Positions 1-11,720 are shown, numbered from the stretch's first letter. The stretch: 64,000 bases of DNA from Bubalus kerabau (GCF_029407905.1 NC_073628.1:87726501-87790500); one strand, 5' to 3'. Program-made: numbers and translations. The notes: generated by a model not told the origin, from the sequence alone.

Positions 1-401
1 GGGTTGCAAAGAGTCATACATGAATGAGATTTAAGCGCACATACACAGCTGAAACAGACTGGCAGGAATGGCATCCACTATTTGGTTAAAGACTTCTAGA
101 ATAAGTGATATATTTATCAACTGTTTAAAGAAGATAGGACTACTGGATTCTGTGTTGGTAGTGCCCCAGAGTCTGCAGAATGCAGAAGTGGATGAAATAA
201 TTTGCTTATTTATCAATAGCATAATGGTAATAATGCCTGTTTTATCATAGATAAACCCATCTCCAAATCTGAAAAACATGCATTTTCATTGGCTGAGTCC
301 AAAACTTTCTGATATCTATCCTGATTTTCCTTGGGAGGAAAACGATTTGTCTTAACCATTTTATTCTTTGTGTTTGAAGAATAATGTGTACCTAAAGCAG
401 T

Positions 402-665
402 GAAAGGCAATGGCACCCCACTCCACTACTCTTCCCTGGAAAATTCCATGAGCTGAGGAGCCTGGTAGGCTGCAGTCCATGGGGTTGCTAAGAGTCAGAC
501 ACGACTGAGCGACTTCACTTTGACTTTTCACTTTCATGCATTGGAGAAGGAAATGGCAACCCACTCCAGTGTTTTTGCCTGGAGAATCCCAGGGACAGAG
601 GAGCCTGGTGGGCTGCCGTCTATGGGATCGCACAGAGTCGGACACGACTGAAGCGACTTAGCAGC
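402..665 (+). mobile_element. Bov-A2 SINE
   Basis: Two BovA monomers joined by a diverged linker, flanked by the 8-bp duplication AAAGCAGT at 394-401 and 666-673. Confidence 0.92.
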
Positions 666-679
666 AAAGCAGTCAAAAT

Positions 680-1271
680 AAGTCAGCACCTGGTCCCGGG
701 ACCCAGTTAGTGCTCCCACTCACACCCTCCTACCCTCCACCTCCGTGCTCTGGGTTCTGGGCTCTTGACCCTGGCTGCTAGATCTGGCTCCTCTCTCTTA
801 ATTCGGCCTTTCCTTCTTCAAAGTATGTCCATAGTTTGATAGGCTCCTTCAGAAATAATCAGCACTGACCACTAAGTAAACAAGTAGGCCTGAGACAGGC
901 CTGTCCACAAGAAAGATGAGGTTCAGATTTGACTGATAAACCACCAATGGAACAAGCATAAAAGCACAGCAGGTCATGAAGAAATTAGTGATGTGTCCTG
1001 ACAGTTGATGAGCATAAGGTGTTAGACAATGTGCCTTTTGAAAAGAGGAATTAAAAGATCTTCACCACCTTTATGACATGTCTCTTTGGGTTTGGCTAGT
1101 AAACAGCAACAAGGTTACTTGAAATGAAAGTAAGGGGAGAAAGAGGAGGTTCCAGCTGAAGAGAAAAGTGGTCCGAAAGACCTGGAAGGAAGATGTGAAA
1201 CTATAAATAGCACACTTGGGTCAGAGTGCAGAGAACAAAGTTAACTGTGAGAGGAGAGGAGGGAATACAAC
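680..1271. other. Intergenic, nothing recognised
   Basis: Unique-looking sequence with no supported gene, RNA or clear repeat. Confidence 0.6.
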
Positions 1272-1951
1272 CCGAGCTACCCACCATAGAACCCAGCAAT
1301 CCCACTACTAGGCATATACCCCGAGGAAACCAAAATTGAAAGATACATGTATCCCATTGTTCATTGCAGCACTATTTACAATAACTAGATCATGGAAGCA
1401 ACTTAGCTGCCCATCGACAGATGAATGGATAGAGAAAATATACACAAGGGAATATTACTTAGCCATAAAAAGGAACACCTTTGAGTCAGTTCTAATGAGA
1501 TAGATGAACCTAGAACCTATTGTACAGAGTGAAGTAAGTCAGAAAGAGAAAGATAAATATTGTATTCTAATGCATATATACGGAATCTAGAGAAATGGTA
1601 CTGGAGAATCTATTTATAGGGCAGCAATGGAGAACAGACATAGAAAGTAGACTTATGGACATGAGGAGAGGGGAGAAGAAGGTGATATGTACTGAAAGAG
1701 TAACATGGAAACTTACATTACCATATGTAAAATAGACAGCCAACAAGAATTGGCTGTATGGCTCAGAAAACTCAAACTGGGCTCTGTATCAACCTAGAGG
1801 GGGTGAGATGGGGAGGGAGATAGGAGGGAGGTTCAAAAGGGAGGAGATACATGTATACCTATGGCTGATTCATGTTGAGATTTGACAGAAAACAACAAAA
1901 TTCTGTAAAGCAATTATCCTTCATAAAAAATAAATTAATTAAAAAAAAAAA
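1272..1951 (+). mobile_element. 5'-truncated L1 3' end
   Basis: About 680 bp of L1_BT-type ORF2 C-terminus and 3' UTR (CCATAAAAAGGAACACCTTTGAG region at 1463) ending in an A-rich tail at 1938-1951. Stops interrupt the frame. Confidence 0.85.
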
Positions 1952-1959
1952 CAGCCCCA

Positions 1960-2539
1960 AGTTACTCGATTGAATCATATGATAAAGGCCCAAGAATTCA
2001 AGGAGGAGTATGCACTCCATCAGGCAATGGGGATCCACTGAACATTTTCCAACAGGGGAATATGGAACTTAGAAGTGCAACTAGAAAATAAGTGCAACAA
2101 TGATGCATAGATGCTTGGAGAAACACAAGAACAGGAAGCGAGACCAGAGAGGAGGCTTTGGCAACAGCAGACAGCAGGGAGCAATGAGGAGCACAGCTCT
2201 GGAGAAATGACATGGCAGAGTTTGAGTCTGTGGCCCTGGAGACTGGGCCCATGGAGGTGAGGGTAAACAGAGAGAAGGGGGATTGAAAGATGGGGACTGT
2301 GAGCCCCAGTGACTGGGAAACAGAGGTATGTGGTGAGTGAGGTGGATAGAAGGTTTTGGCATGTGTGTTTAAGATGCTGGAAGCAATTGAAAATTGGCAG
2401 AGTCTAGATATGACTTCATCTGAATTACATTTCAGATATTAATGCACCAACTGTTCTGACTTTATTTCTCTGTTACCCACTAGTATTTCTCCAAGAAAGT
2501 GTGTCCAGGCTTGATTTCTCAGACCTGAAGTAATCTAGG
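1960..2539. other. Intergenic, nothing recognised
   Basis: Purine-rich unique sequence. Short reading frames here have no recognisable domain. Confidence 0.55.
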
Positions 2540-2547
2540 CAGAGTTT

Positions 2548-2763
2548 GCTCTTCCCAGGTGGCTCAGCAGTAAAGTATCCACATGCAATGCAGGAGACCT
2601 GGATTTGTTCTCTGGGTTGGGAAAAACCCCTGTAGAAGAGAATGGCTTCTCACTCCAGTTTTCTTGCCTGGAGAATCCCATGGACAGAGGAGCCTGGTGG
2701 GCTACAGTCCATGGGATTACAAAAAAGTCGGCATGACAGCAAATGTACAACACCAAAAACAGC
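2548..2763 (+). mobile_element. Bov-tA SINE
   Basis: Full tRNA-like and BovA parts, moderately diverged; 8-bp duplication CAGAGTTT at 2540-2547 and 2764-2771. Confidence 0.9.
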
Positions 2764-2933
2764 CAGAGTTTAGCCTGGCTGTGATAACACACACTGGTGT
2801 GCATTAGAGATGATCTTTCCCTGAAAGACTCCTAGTGGAGACTGTAACATCTTTAAACTTAGGTTGCTTATAGAATTAGCAAAATCTTGGTCTTATCTTT
2901 TGTACCCCTTTCCCTAGTCCTTCAAATTAAATA

Positions 2934-2951
2934 ATACACACACACACACAC
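2934..2951 (+). repeat. Short (AC)n microsatellite
   Basis: About nine AC units. Confidence 0.85.
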
Positions 2952-3204
2952 TATTGAGTTTCTATTATTCCAAGTCCAGTGCTAACATTGCAAAAGACAG
3001 ATACAGAGGTGAATAAGATGCTGAGCTGTCTTCAGAAGAGCTTACGGTCTGGTGAAGACTCCAGTAGTTGGCTACACTGATGGTTACTGAGTACTGCTAT
3101 GCACGGAACACCAGGTTTGGAAGGCGCTAAGAGGCAATGCTGTCTAATAGTTAAGCATGGATTATGGTAGCTAATGTGTAGGCCCTGGAGCCTCCTTGCT
3201 TGCG

Positions 3205-3665
3205 TGTTAAGTCACTTCAGTTGTGTCTGACTCTTTGCGACACTATGGACCATAGCCCACAAGGCTCCTCTATCCATGGGATTCTCCAGGCAAGAATATT
3301 GGAGAGGGTTACCTTTCCCTCCTCCAGGGGGTCTTCCTGACCCCGTTGCTGCTGCTACTAAGTCACTTCAGTCATGTCCAACTCTGTGCGACCCCATAGA
3401 CGGCAGCCCACCAGGCTCCCCCGTCCCTGGGATTCTCCAGGCAAGAACACTGGAGTGGGTTGCCATTTCCTTCTCCAATGCATGAAAGTGAAAAGTGAAA
3501 GTGAAGTTGCTCAGTCATGTCCGACTCTTTAGCCACCCCATGGACTGCAGCCTACCAGGCTCCTCCGTCCATGGGATTTTCCAGGCAAGAGTACTGGAGT
3601 GGGGTGCCATTGCCTTCTCCATCCTGACCCCATTAGCGGGACTCAAAGTCCTGCTGCAGGGTATA
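3205..3665 (-). mobile_element. Bov-tA SINE interrupted by Bov-A2
   Basis: BovA part at 3205-3347 in reverse orientation. The tRNA-like part is diverged after 3635. A Bov-A2 occupies the middle. Confidence 0.8.
3348..3621 (-). mobile_element. Bov-A2 SINE nested in Bov-tA
   Basis: Dimeric Bov-A2 with the GAAAGTGAAAAGTGAAAG linker at 3484. The 13-bp duplication TCCTGACCCC(G/A)TT lies at 3335-3347 and 3622-3634. Confidence 0.92.
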
Positions 3666-3867
3666 TGCATCATGAGAACATCAATCAAAGTCTTAACCAT
3701 CCCAGTACCTTTGTTTTCCTATCGTAAAATGGGAATAATTCCTTCACAGGATTGTATGAAGATTAAATAAGTCAATAAATATAATATACCATTACATGTT
3801 AGGAACTCACACATGTTCCTAGCACATGATTAAACACTCGGTAAACCTTAGCTATTATTGTTAGACA

Positions 3868-4050
3868 GTGCCTTCATAAATACAATCTCATTTAACCCTT
3901 ATGTTAGCTCTACAAAACTAGTATTATTTTTCCCATTCATGAATGAGGACCTCAATACTCAGGAAGAATAGCTGACTTGCCCCAGGTTGCCATTAAATGA
4001 AAGAGCTATGGCATGAATCCGGGTAAGTCCACTGCTCATTCAACAATATG
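3868..4050 (-). mobile_element. MIR SINE relic
   Basis: Reverse MIR blocks: ATCTCATTTAACCCTTATG, then CATGAATGAGGACCTCAATACTC and CTTGCCCCAGGTTGCCA. Confidence 0.55.
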
Positions 4051-4440
4051 GCAATGTATCTTGTTACACGGTAGAGTGAATTAAAGAAGAATGGTATAAA
4101 TCTCAATATGATTTAAAACCTTGAAACTGAAGACAAATTTTAAGTGGCTGATAATACAATAATCAATAATGATTATAGCTGTTAATATAATTTCCTAATT
4201 TAAACTTATTCCACAAAAAACCTTTTAACATCATTTGATTGTGATAATGAATTAGATTGACCAGGTATTTTCCTCTTTGATTTAATGAACTATCCCTGGA
4301 GACATGGTTTATTGAAAAATTAACTCTTTATTTCCTAAGGGTGTAACTAGTTTGCTAAAATTAATAAATAAATTCATGAATTTTAGAAAATGTCAAGTTA
4401 CTGTCAAGTGTCTGAAGGCCCTGTATGAATGCTAACAAGG
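4051..4440. other. Intergenic, nothing recognised
   Basis: AT-rich unique sequence. Confidence 0.6.
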
Positions 4441-4752
4441 TATTTATGTATTTATGTTTGTATGTATACATACCCATATATGTGGGCTTCCCTGGTAGCT
4501 CAGATGGCAAAGAATCTGCTTGCAGTGCAGGAGACCCAGGTTTGATCCCTGAGGCAGGAGTACCCCCTGGAGAAGGAAATGGCAACTCACTCCAGTTTTC
4601 TTGTCTGGAGAATTCCATGGACAGAGAAGCCTGGCAGGGTACAGTCCATGGGGTCACAAAGAGTTGGACACGACTGAATGACTGACACATACATATATGT
4701 ACATATATATATATATATGCATATACATTTTATATACATATATACACAGGTA
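4441..4752 (+). mobile_element. Bov-tA SINE inserted in a TATG/TATA microsatellite
   Basis: Bov-tA at about 4483-4687, with TATGTA/TACATA-type simple repeat on both sides (4441-4482 and 4686-4752). Confidence 0.88.
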
Positions 4753-5289
4753 CACAAGGTCAGTTATGAGGCTGCAAGGATGAGCTCTGTGTTGCACAAA
4801 ACGAATCACATCATAGGGGTTGGCTGCTTCTTGCCCATGAAGCTGATGTGAAGAAGTCCACGCTATGCTGACTTTCACTTGGGCTCTGGCACTTTTACAT
4901 TCTTCCCTTAAGATTCTTTTCAAGCACTACCTTACATTTGCCATCTGGTCAACCTCTGAGGACTAAGCTTGAGTCAGTCTCCCGCTCAGGCCAAATTAGG
5001 CAAATATTGGCCAGAAGTGGCCCTCAACCCACATAATCCAAAGGGAGAACATCAACCCTAGCCCAAAATGAAAGCCGGAGGTCAGTACAAAAAGAGTTGT
5101 ACCAACTACCAAGGCAAAGAGACAAAGGGAAGACTACAAATGAAAAACAGGAGAGAAATCTGAAATCAAAATATTCAGAATGGTTCAAGAGAATGGTGTG
5201 TTATGGAGAAACTATTTTTTACATGCAGGGGAATTCTGGTCTTATTCTTATCGGGTGCTAGCCTAGATCTGGACAAGAGAGTAGCTATT
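4753..5289. other. Intergenic, nothing recognised
   Basis: No gene or clear repeat seen. Confidence 0.55.
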
Positions 5290-5445
5290 GTAACATATGT
5301 CTTCTCTACACTGAGCTGTAAGCCTTTTGATAGCATGATGTGATGTGCATCTTGTCATTTTTGTATCTCCCATAGAGTCTGACATATGGCAGACACTTAG
5401 CAAGTATTTGTTGAATGAATTAAGGAATGATGAATGGAGTTAATG
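5290..5445 (+). mobile_element. L2 LINE 3' end relic
   Basis: ACTGAGCTGTAAGCCTTTTG, TTTTTGTATCTCCCATAGAG and AAGTATTTGTTGAATGAAT follow the L2 3' UTR order. Confidence 0.55.
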
Positions 5446-5479
5446 ATGTACTACCAGCACTACTACCCCAACCAGTAAT

Positions 5480-5720
5480 AATACCTTTTAATAATAAAAG
5501 TAATAACACTTTTGGGACATTTGCTATCTGCTCAAAATTGTGCTGAGTACTTGACATATGTATTTTTTAATTCTTACAAAACTTTATAAGGCAGATGCTG
5601 TTCTTAACCCATTCTATACATGAAGAAACAAAAGCTCAGAGAAGTTATCTTTTCCAAAATTGCCTACCTAACAAGTGGCAGAAACAGCATACTAACCCAA
5701 GTCTGTTTGACACCTCAGTC
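5480..5720 (-). mobile_element. MIR SINE relic
   Basis: Reverse MIR blocks including TACATGAAGAAACAAAAGCTC and a diverged CTAACAAGTGGCAGA. Confidence 0.5.
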
Positions 5721-5929
5721 CATGAACTCGATCACTCAATTATACTGTTATGGAAACCCAGTTTTGTTTGACCTTGAATTGGATTCTAAAGGTTGTATAA
5801 TCCCCTGTTTTTCCCTTCAACTTCCACTACTCAAACTGAGCTCTGTATTTTGGGGGCAAGTCTCCACCACTATACTCAAAACATTGTCAGATAGTTATGT
5901 TTAGATGGGCATCTTGATGGAGGAACACT

Positions 5930-6000
5930 TATGTTCCCCTACGGTAAATAGCATAACCCCTGGAATACAGTAAGTGTTAAATAAATGTTTGTGGAGTTAA
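5930..6000 (+). mobile_element. MIR 3' fragment
   Basis: CCTGGAATACAGTAAGTGTTAAATAAATG resembles the MIR 3' end, as far as the short length allows. Confidence 0.4.
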
Positions 6001-6477
6001 ATAGCTATTGACTTCTGAATTAATGATGGTGATTATAAGTCTATGTTTACTAGAGAGCATTTTGATTTTGATCCATGGATTTCCTCATGGAGGGACTGAA
6101 AGGTCAAGAGATAAGATATACAAGGCTGTTTCAACACCTCTCAGCAGCTTTCTTTGGGGCTGGATTTATTGCCTTCTTGGTTGAAATGTTAGCTCTCAAC
6201 TTTGCTGAGATGTCAAGAGCAGTGATTTTAGGTGTAGGGCTGTCAATTGCCCCCACAAACTTACTTTTTAACTCAAAAGTGCCATCTGGCACTGAAATGG
6301 GAGACCTGTCATGAGGAGTTCACAGGCCCTCTGGACCTCCAAGAAGGAGGGGAAGGGAGGCCATCAGAAACAGGGTACCCTGTTCCCAGCTTTAAACATT
6401 AAAGTAGTAAAATAAAGGAAGAAATTTTAAGCTATAAAAAATCTAAAACTTTCAGTAAAAAATCAACAATAATAATG

Positions 6478-6690
6478 GGCTTCCCTGGTGGCTCAATGGT
6501 GAAGAATCTGCCTGCCAATTCAGGAGATGTGGTTTCGATCCCTGGGTCAGGAAGATCCCCTGGAGAAGGAAATGGCAACCCACTCCAGTATTCTTGCCTG
6601 GGAAATTCCATGGACAGTGGAGTCTGGCAGGCTACAGTCTACTGGGTCTCAAAGAGTCAGACATGACTTAGCAACTAAACAACAATGACA
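6478..6690 (+). mobile_element. Bov-tA SINE
   Basis: GGCTTCCCTGGTGGCTCAAT start through BovA core, ending near ACATGACTTAGCAACTAAAC. Confidence 0.9.
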
Positions 6691-6711
6691 ATTATAATAA
6701 GAGCATCTGAG

Positions 6712-7160
6712 AGTAGTGGTTAGACAGCATGGGCTTTGGAGTTAAACAAGCTTGTTTCCAATTCTAGTTCCTCACTCACTACCTGGTTATATAGGGCAAG
6801 TTACAATCCTGAGCCTCAGTGTTCTTGTCTGTGCGTGTGTGCAAAGTTGCTTCTGTGGTGTCCAACTCTTTGCAACCCTATGGACTGTAGCCTGCCAGGC
6901 TCTTCTGTCCATGGGATTCTCCAGGCAAGAACACTGGAGTGGGCTGCCATGTCCTCCTCCAGGGATTCTTCTCAACCCTGGGATTGAACCCTGGTGTCTC
7001 TAATGTCTCCTGCATTGGCAGGCAGGTTCTTTATCAGTAGCACCACCTGGGAAGCCCTGTAAAATGGTACCAATAAAGGCTACCTTGTATGATATGTATT
7101 AGATTATATATGTGAAATATTTAAATCACACCTATTATATAGCAAAGGTCCAATAAAAGA
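6712..7160 (+). mobile_element. MIR SINE split by Bov-tA
   Basis: MIR blocks at 6712-6826 (CATGGGCTTTGGAGTTAAAC, CTACCTGGTTAT) continue at 7057 (TGTAAAATGGTACCAATAAA), with a Bov-tA between. Confidence 0.65.
6827..7056 (-). mobile_element. Bov-tA SINE nested in MIR
   Basis: Reverse Bov-tA ending in CACCACCTGGGAAGCCCTG. Confidence 0.9.
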
Positions 7161-7767
7161 TAATTGTTATTCAAGCAGTTAAAACTCTTTTATTTACTCA
7201 ATAAATATTTATTTAGCACCTAGAGCATGCCAGGCACGATGCTTTACCCATCAACATAGAATGGTGAGTAAATACATATAGGGTGTGGGTTCTCACAGAG
7301 CTTCATGGAAAATTGTAAAAGTAGCCACAGACACTTTCCCTCCTTGTATCCACACCCCCACCGTGCCCTTGGAGTACCTTCCCTCTTTGATGCTAAACTT
7401 GGCCCTATGACTTGTTTTGGCCAATGAGATGCTAGCCAACATGATACAAGCAGAATCTTGTAAAAATGCTTGTGCTTCGTCCTATCTAGCTGCTCTTAGA
7501 ACCCCTGTGACCACCATCATGTAAAGAAGCCCAAGCTAGTCTGCTGGGTGTTGAGAGACGTAAGGCCAATTGTTCCTGTCTCCTTGTATAACAGCTGCCA
7601 ACTTCTAAAGTGTGAGTGAGGCCATCTAGGAGCTTTGCCTCCAATTGACCCACCAACCAACCACAGGAAAATAGGAGTGCCCAGCGGAAGTCAGCTGATC
7701 AGGAGCAGACCAGAAAAGCCACCCAGCCAGCTCATAGATTTGTGAGCGAAATAAATGGCAGTTGTTT

Positions 7768-8185
7768 CTTTTTTTTTTTTTTTAGTTTTTTGTTTGTTTT
7801 TTTTTAACATGGGCCATTTTTAAAGTCTCCATTGAGTCTGCCCCGGTGGCTCAGATGGTAAAGAATCTGCTGGCAGTGTGGGAGACCTGGGTTTGATCCC
7901 TGGGTTGGGAAGATCCCCTGGAGGAGGGCATGGCAACCCATTCCAATATTCTTACCTAGAGAATCCCCATGGACAGAGGAACCTGGAGGGCTGCAGTCCA
8001 TGAGGTTGCATAGAATCAGATATGACTGAGCAACTAGGCGCACACAATTGAATCTGCCATACCACCACCTCTGCTTTATATTTTTAGTTTTTGTTGTTGT
8101 TTTTTTTCTGAGAGGCATGGGGTATCCCAGCTCCCCCACACTGGAAGGCGAAGCCTCAACCACTGGACTGCCAGGGAATTCCCAG
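7768..8185 (-). mobile_element. CHR-2-type tRNA SINE, itself interrupted by Bov-tA
   Basis: Cetartiodactyl CHR SINE in reverse (poly-T at 7769, end CCACTGGACTGCCAGGGAAT), flanked by TGGCAG(T/C)TGTTT at 7756-7767 and 8186-8197. Confidence 0.8.
7843..8046 (+). mobile_element. Bov-tA SINE nested in CHR-2
   Basis: Bov-tA flanked by the 12-bp duplication ATTGA(G/A)TCTGCC at 7831-7842 and 8047-8058. Confidence 0.9.
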
Positions 8186-8267
8186 TGGCAGCTGTTTTAA
8201 ACAGTTAGGTTTTAGGTTGGCTTCTTGTAGAGCCAGAGCTAACTGATACAAGTTTAGAGCCTAGTGT

Positions 8268-8443
8268 GGGGCTCACCAGACTTTTTCTGCAGAGGGTTAA
8301 ATGGTCAATATTTTGGCTTTGCAAGCCATAGGTCATAATGGAAACTACTGAGCCTCCACTATTATAACCCCAAACAAGCTACCAACAATATGTAAATGAG
8401 TAGTCATGCCTGATTTGGCCTGAGGGCTGTTGTTTGCTGTCCC
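8268..8443 (+). mobile_element. hAT-Charlie-type nonautonomous DNA transposon relic
   Basis: CAGACTTTTTCTGCAGAGGG, ATATTTTGGCTTTGCAAGCC and, at the far end, TTTGCTGTCCCCTG are the ordered ends of a mammalian hAT element. Exact family not assigned. Confidence 0.5.
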
Positions 8444-8445
8444 CT

Positions 8446-8586
8446 GCATTGGAGAAGGAAATGGCAACACACTCCAGTGTTTTTGCCTGGAGAATCCCAG
8501 GGACAGGGGAGCATGGTGGGCTGCCGTCTATGGGGTCGCACAGAGTCAGACATGACAAAAGTGACTTAGCAGCAGCAGCAGCAGCT
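8446..8586 (+). mobile_element. Partial Bov-A2 SINE with (CAG)n end
   Basis: One BovA monomer from GGAGAAGGAAATGGCAACAC to GTGACTTAGCAGCAGCAG, inserted at the end of the hAT relic. Confidence 0.85.
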
Positions 8587-8589
8587 CTA

Positions 8590-9330
8590 GCATAAGAAAC
8601 AACATTATTCAAATAACCACAAAAAGAAATATGTGCATATAAACTGTGATAGCTAATGTGCAGCCAATGCTCATCATGCTATTAGAAAGGATAAGACCCT
8701 GTCCCAAGCTGGTCATTCATGTACAGAGTCTTGGATAGATTTCCCTAGAAGCAAACCCTGAGAAAAGATATGAGTGTAACAGTCTATTTGGGAGGTTACC
8801 CCAGGAAGCATGGTAGGAGAGTAGAGACACATGACAAAGAAAAAAGCCATTAGAAAGCCAGTTAATGGACAAGTTACCCCACTGGCCAGTGAGGTTTAAT
8901 CTGCTGCGGCCTCTGGAAGATGCCTTAGCTCACTGCGGGGTGAAGAAGCTGAGCTGTCTCTTCTCCAACTCCCATCCATCAGTGTTGGAGGGTGGTTCCT
9001 GGAGGGCTTCACTCTCCTATGTTCTGCCCTGCAAGAAGAGCATGTAGGCAGAGAGCAGCAGTTCACAGTTAAGAGTCTGACCTGATCTCGAGGCGTGCCA
9101 AGGGCTGTTGGGGGGCTCCGAGAGCAACTACTGCAGAAGGCTTCTTGTGGGAGTCAGGTCTGAGCTGAGTGCTGAAAGATAAGTAGGATTTACAGATAGA
9201 GACGCCACAGCTGAAGTGTAGAGGCAAGGAAGGTCACCCAGGGAAGTGGCTACATAGAGAAATAAAAAGAAGCCTAGAACTAAGTGTTTAGGAAAACTTA
9301 CATCAAACCAAGGAAGAGTCTAAAAGAAAA
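8590..9330. other. Intergenic, nothing recognised
   Basis: Unique sequence without coding or RNA signals. Confidence 0.55.
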
Positions 9331-9334
9331 CAAC

Positions 9335-9780
9335 ATTAGTGTCTCAGGCTGTTGTAACAAAGCACTACAAACTTAGTGGCTTTAAACAGTAGAAATGTAC
9401 TCTCTCATAGTTCTATAGGCCAGAAGTCCAAGGTCAAGGTGTCAACAGGGGCATGCTTTTTCTGAAGGCTCTAGGGGAGGGTTTCTCCTTGCCTTTTCCT
9501 AGCTTCTGGTGACTCCCGGCAATCCTTGGGTTTCCTTGTTTTGTGAATGCATCACTAAAATCTCTCTACCTCCATCATCGCATGGCTATCTTCCCTCTGT
9601 TTGTGTCTGTGTCCAAATCTCACTCTTCATACAAGGAATCAGTCTTTGGATTAGAAGCCACCTTAATGACCTCATTAATTTGATTACTTGTGTAAAGAAC
9701 TTATTTCCCAATGAGCTCACATTCTGTGGAAGTTAGGACTTGAACATATGTTCTTAGGGGACATAATTCAACCTCAATAG
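9335..9780 (-). mobile_element. MaLR-type LTR relic (MST/MLT1-like), reverse
   Basis: CAGGCTGTTGTAACAAAGCA at the left and GGGGACATAATTCAACCTCA at the right are reverse MaLR LTR ends, with the AGTTCTATAGGCCAGAAGTCC block between. A poly-A run follows at 9788-9806. Confidence 0.6.
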
Positions 9781-9887
9781 AGACTGAAAAAAAAAAAAAA
9801 AAAAACAGCCACAGATAAGAAAATCTGAAGAGAGCATTGTCATGGATACCTACCTTCCACTCAGAGTGGTGCTTTTAGTAAAAAAAA

Positions 9888-10046
9888 TATGTATTTATTT
9901 ATTTATTTGGTTGTGCCAAGCCTTAGTTGTGGCATGTGAACTCTTAGCTGTAGCACGTGGGATCTAGTTTCATGGCAAGGGATGGAACCCAAGCCCCTTG
10001 TATCGGGAGCACGGAATCCTAACCACTAGACCACCAGGGAAGTCCC
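9888..10046 (-). mobile_element. CHR-2-type tRNA SINE
   Basis: GTTGTGCCAAGCCTTAGTTG through ACCACTAGACCACCAGGGAA, reverse orientation. Confidence 0.75.
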
Positions 10047-10049
10047 TCT

Positions 10050-10350
10050 AAGCAGTGCTTTGAGGAGGAAGTGATCATCATAAATGAAATAAAGACCATT
10101 CATTGGATTTAGAAACGTGGACAATGTGGTTCTCAACAAGAGGTGATTCTGTGTAGAAATAGAAGCATATCAGCAGTGAATATGAGATGAGGAAATGGAA
10201 ATAGTGAGCATTCAACTCTGTCAAGATACTGGACAGTGAAAGGGAAGAAAGAGAGAGAAGTAAAGGTTTATGGGGTTGAGAGAGGACATTTTTTTAAGAT
10301 GGCAGAGGTGGGAAAGACTTGGTTCTGAGGGAGGTGTTGAATATGGAGTG
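10050..10350. other. Intergenic, nothing recognised
   Basis: Purine-rich unique sequence. Confidence 0.5.
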
Positions 10351-10351
10351 A

Positions 10352-10659
10352 AGTGAAAGATGTTCAGTCATGTCTGACTCTTTGAAAGCCCATGGACTGT
10401 AGTCCAAGGAATTCTCCAGGCCAGTACTGGAGTGGGTAGCCCTTCCCTTCTCCAGGGGATCTTCCCAACCCAGGGATCGAACCTAGGTCTCCAGCATTGC
10501 AGGCGGATTCTTTACCAGCTGAGCCACAAGGGAAGCTCAAGAATATTGGAGTGGGTAGCCTATCCCTTCTCCAGGAGATCTTCCCAACTCAGGAATCCAA
10601 CCGGGGTCTCCTGCATTGCAGGTGGATTCTTTACCAACTGAGCTACCAGGGAAACCCAA
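10352..10659 (-). mobile_element. Bov-tA SINE with duplicated tRNA-like half
   Basis: A reverse Bov-tA (10352-10540) runs directly into a second tRNA-like half (10541-10659, from GAATATTGGAGTGGGTAGCC to GAGCTACCAGGGAAACCC). This is a dimer arrangement of the Bov-tA2/3 kind. Confidence 0.8.
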
Positions 10660-10953
10660 GTGACCAGCAAAATGCAGGATCCTGAGGAGACAGAAAGGAA
10701 TGGCTTCCTGGGATGAGCTTCTCTGTTGTAAGAGGCAGGAAGGACAAGTAGACGGCAGCAGGCCCCGCAATGATTCCTCTATGCTCTGTGCCCTTGTTCT
10801 TCCACTGAATGGTCCCATTTGCCAGTCTTAGAATGGCTACTTGGGAGCAACTACCACCGATCTGCCCCAGGGAGATCTGTGGTTCCACATTTTCCTGGTA
10901 TTTCCCTTCCTTTGTCAATGTTTATCAATAACTGTCTTTTGTGTCTACACAAA

Positions 10954-11163
10954 GTGAAAGAGTTAGTCACTTAGTCATATCCAACTCTTTGTGAGCCTAT
11001 GGACTGTAGCCTGCCAGCTCCTCTGTCCATGGAATTCTCCAGGCAAGAATACTGGAGTGGGTTGCCATTTCCTTTTCCAGTGGATCTTGTTGACCCAGGG
11101 ATCGAGCCCAGGTCTCCTGCATTACAGGCAGATTCTTTACTGTCTGAGCCACCAGGGAAGCCC
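10954..11163 (-). mobile_element. Bov-tA SINE
   Basis: Reverse Bov-tA from GTTAGTCACTTAGTCATATC to GAGCCACCAGGGAAGCCC. Confidence 0.9.
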
Positions 11164-11229
11164 AGACTCCATCTAAAAGGATTATCCTGGAAGGAGGGAG
11201 CATAAGGGTGTGGGGCTTTGGTAGATGCA

Positions 11230-11345
11230 TTGTTTATTCATCTTGAAAACAGCCTCAACGGGAAGGCAGGACAGCATCGTTATCTTCACTTTACACAAGA
11301 GGAAACTTAACTCTGAAAAGTCAAGGGTTTTAGAAAAGCTCACAT
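11230..11345 (-). mobile_element. MIR SINE relic
   Basis: TTCACTTTACACAAGAGGAAAC and following reverse MIR blocks. Confidence 0.45.
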
Positions 11346-11720
11346 GGATTTAAACCCTTCATCCTTAGGCATCTTGTTGGAGAATTTTCCACTGCAAAGA
11401 GCTGCCTCCCTCCAAGTGACATCAATAGTGGTTTAGAAATTATATGAGAACAGGAATATTACAGCTTCCAGAAGGAAATGGAACATTTCTTTTCTCCAAG
11501 ATTTGTAGAGTAACAGGAAATATTTACAGCCTTGTTTTCTTAGGAATAATGAACCAAGCTGATGTTTTGGGAGATAAATTTGCCTTCCTTGAGAAGGTCA
11601 TATACCCAAATGACTCAGATGAAAATACACAAGAACTATTTTCCTATCATCTTAAAGCATCATCTCTCCAGCGAACATTAACTGAGCTCCTACTATGTGC
11701 CATGGATTGTTCTAGGGAGG
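11346..11720. other. Intergenic, nothing recognised
   Basis: No gene seen; reading frames end without a recognisable domain. Confidence 0.55.

Larger units (their letters stand above)
3125..3865 (+). mobile_element. MIR SINE split by later SINEs
   Basis: The MIR start (TAGTTAAGCATGGATTATG area at 3145) and end (AAAATGGGAATAATTCC at 3726 to TAGCTATTATTG at 3860) are separated by the Bov-tA/Bov-A2 nest at 3205-3665. Diverged but with ordered consensus blocks. Confidence 0.6.
7340..8251 (+). mobile_element. MaLR-type LTR relic with nested SINEs
   Basis: Blocks CCAATGAGATGCTAGCCAAC, GAAGCCCAAGCTAG, GTGAGTGAGGCCATCTAGGA and AAATAAATGGCAGTTGTTT, then CTAACTGATACAAG at the end, follow MLT1-like LTR order. 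A CHR-2 SINE splits it at 7768-8185. The subfamily is uncertain. Confidence 0.55.
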
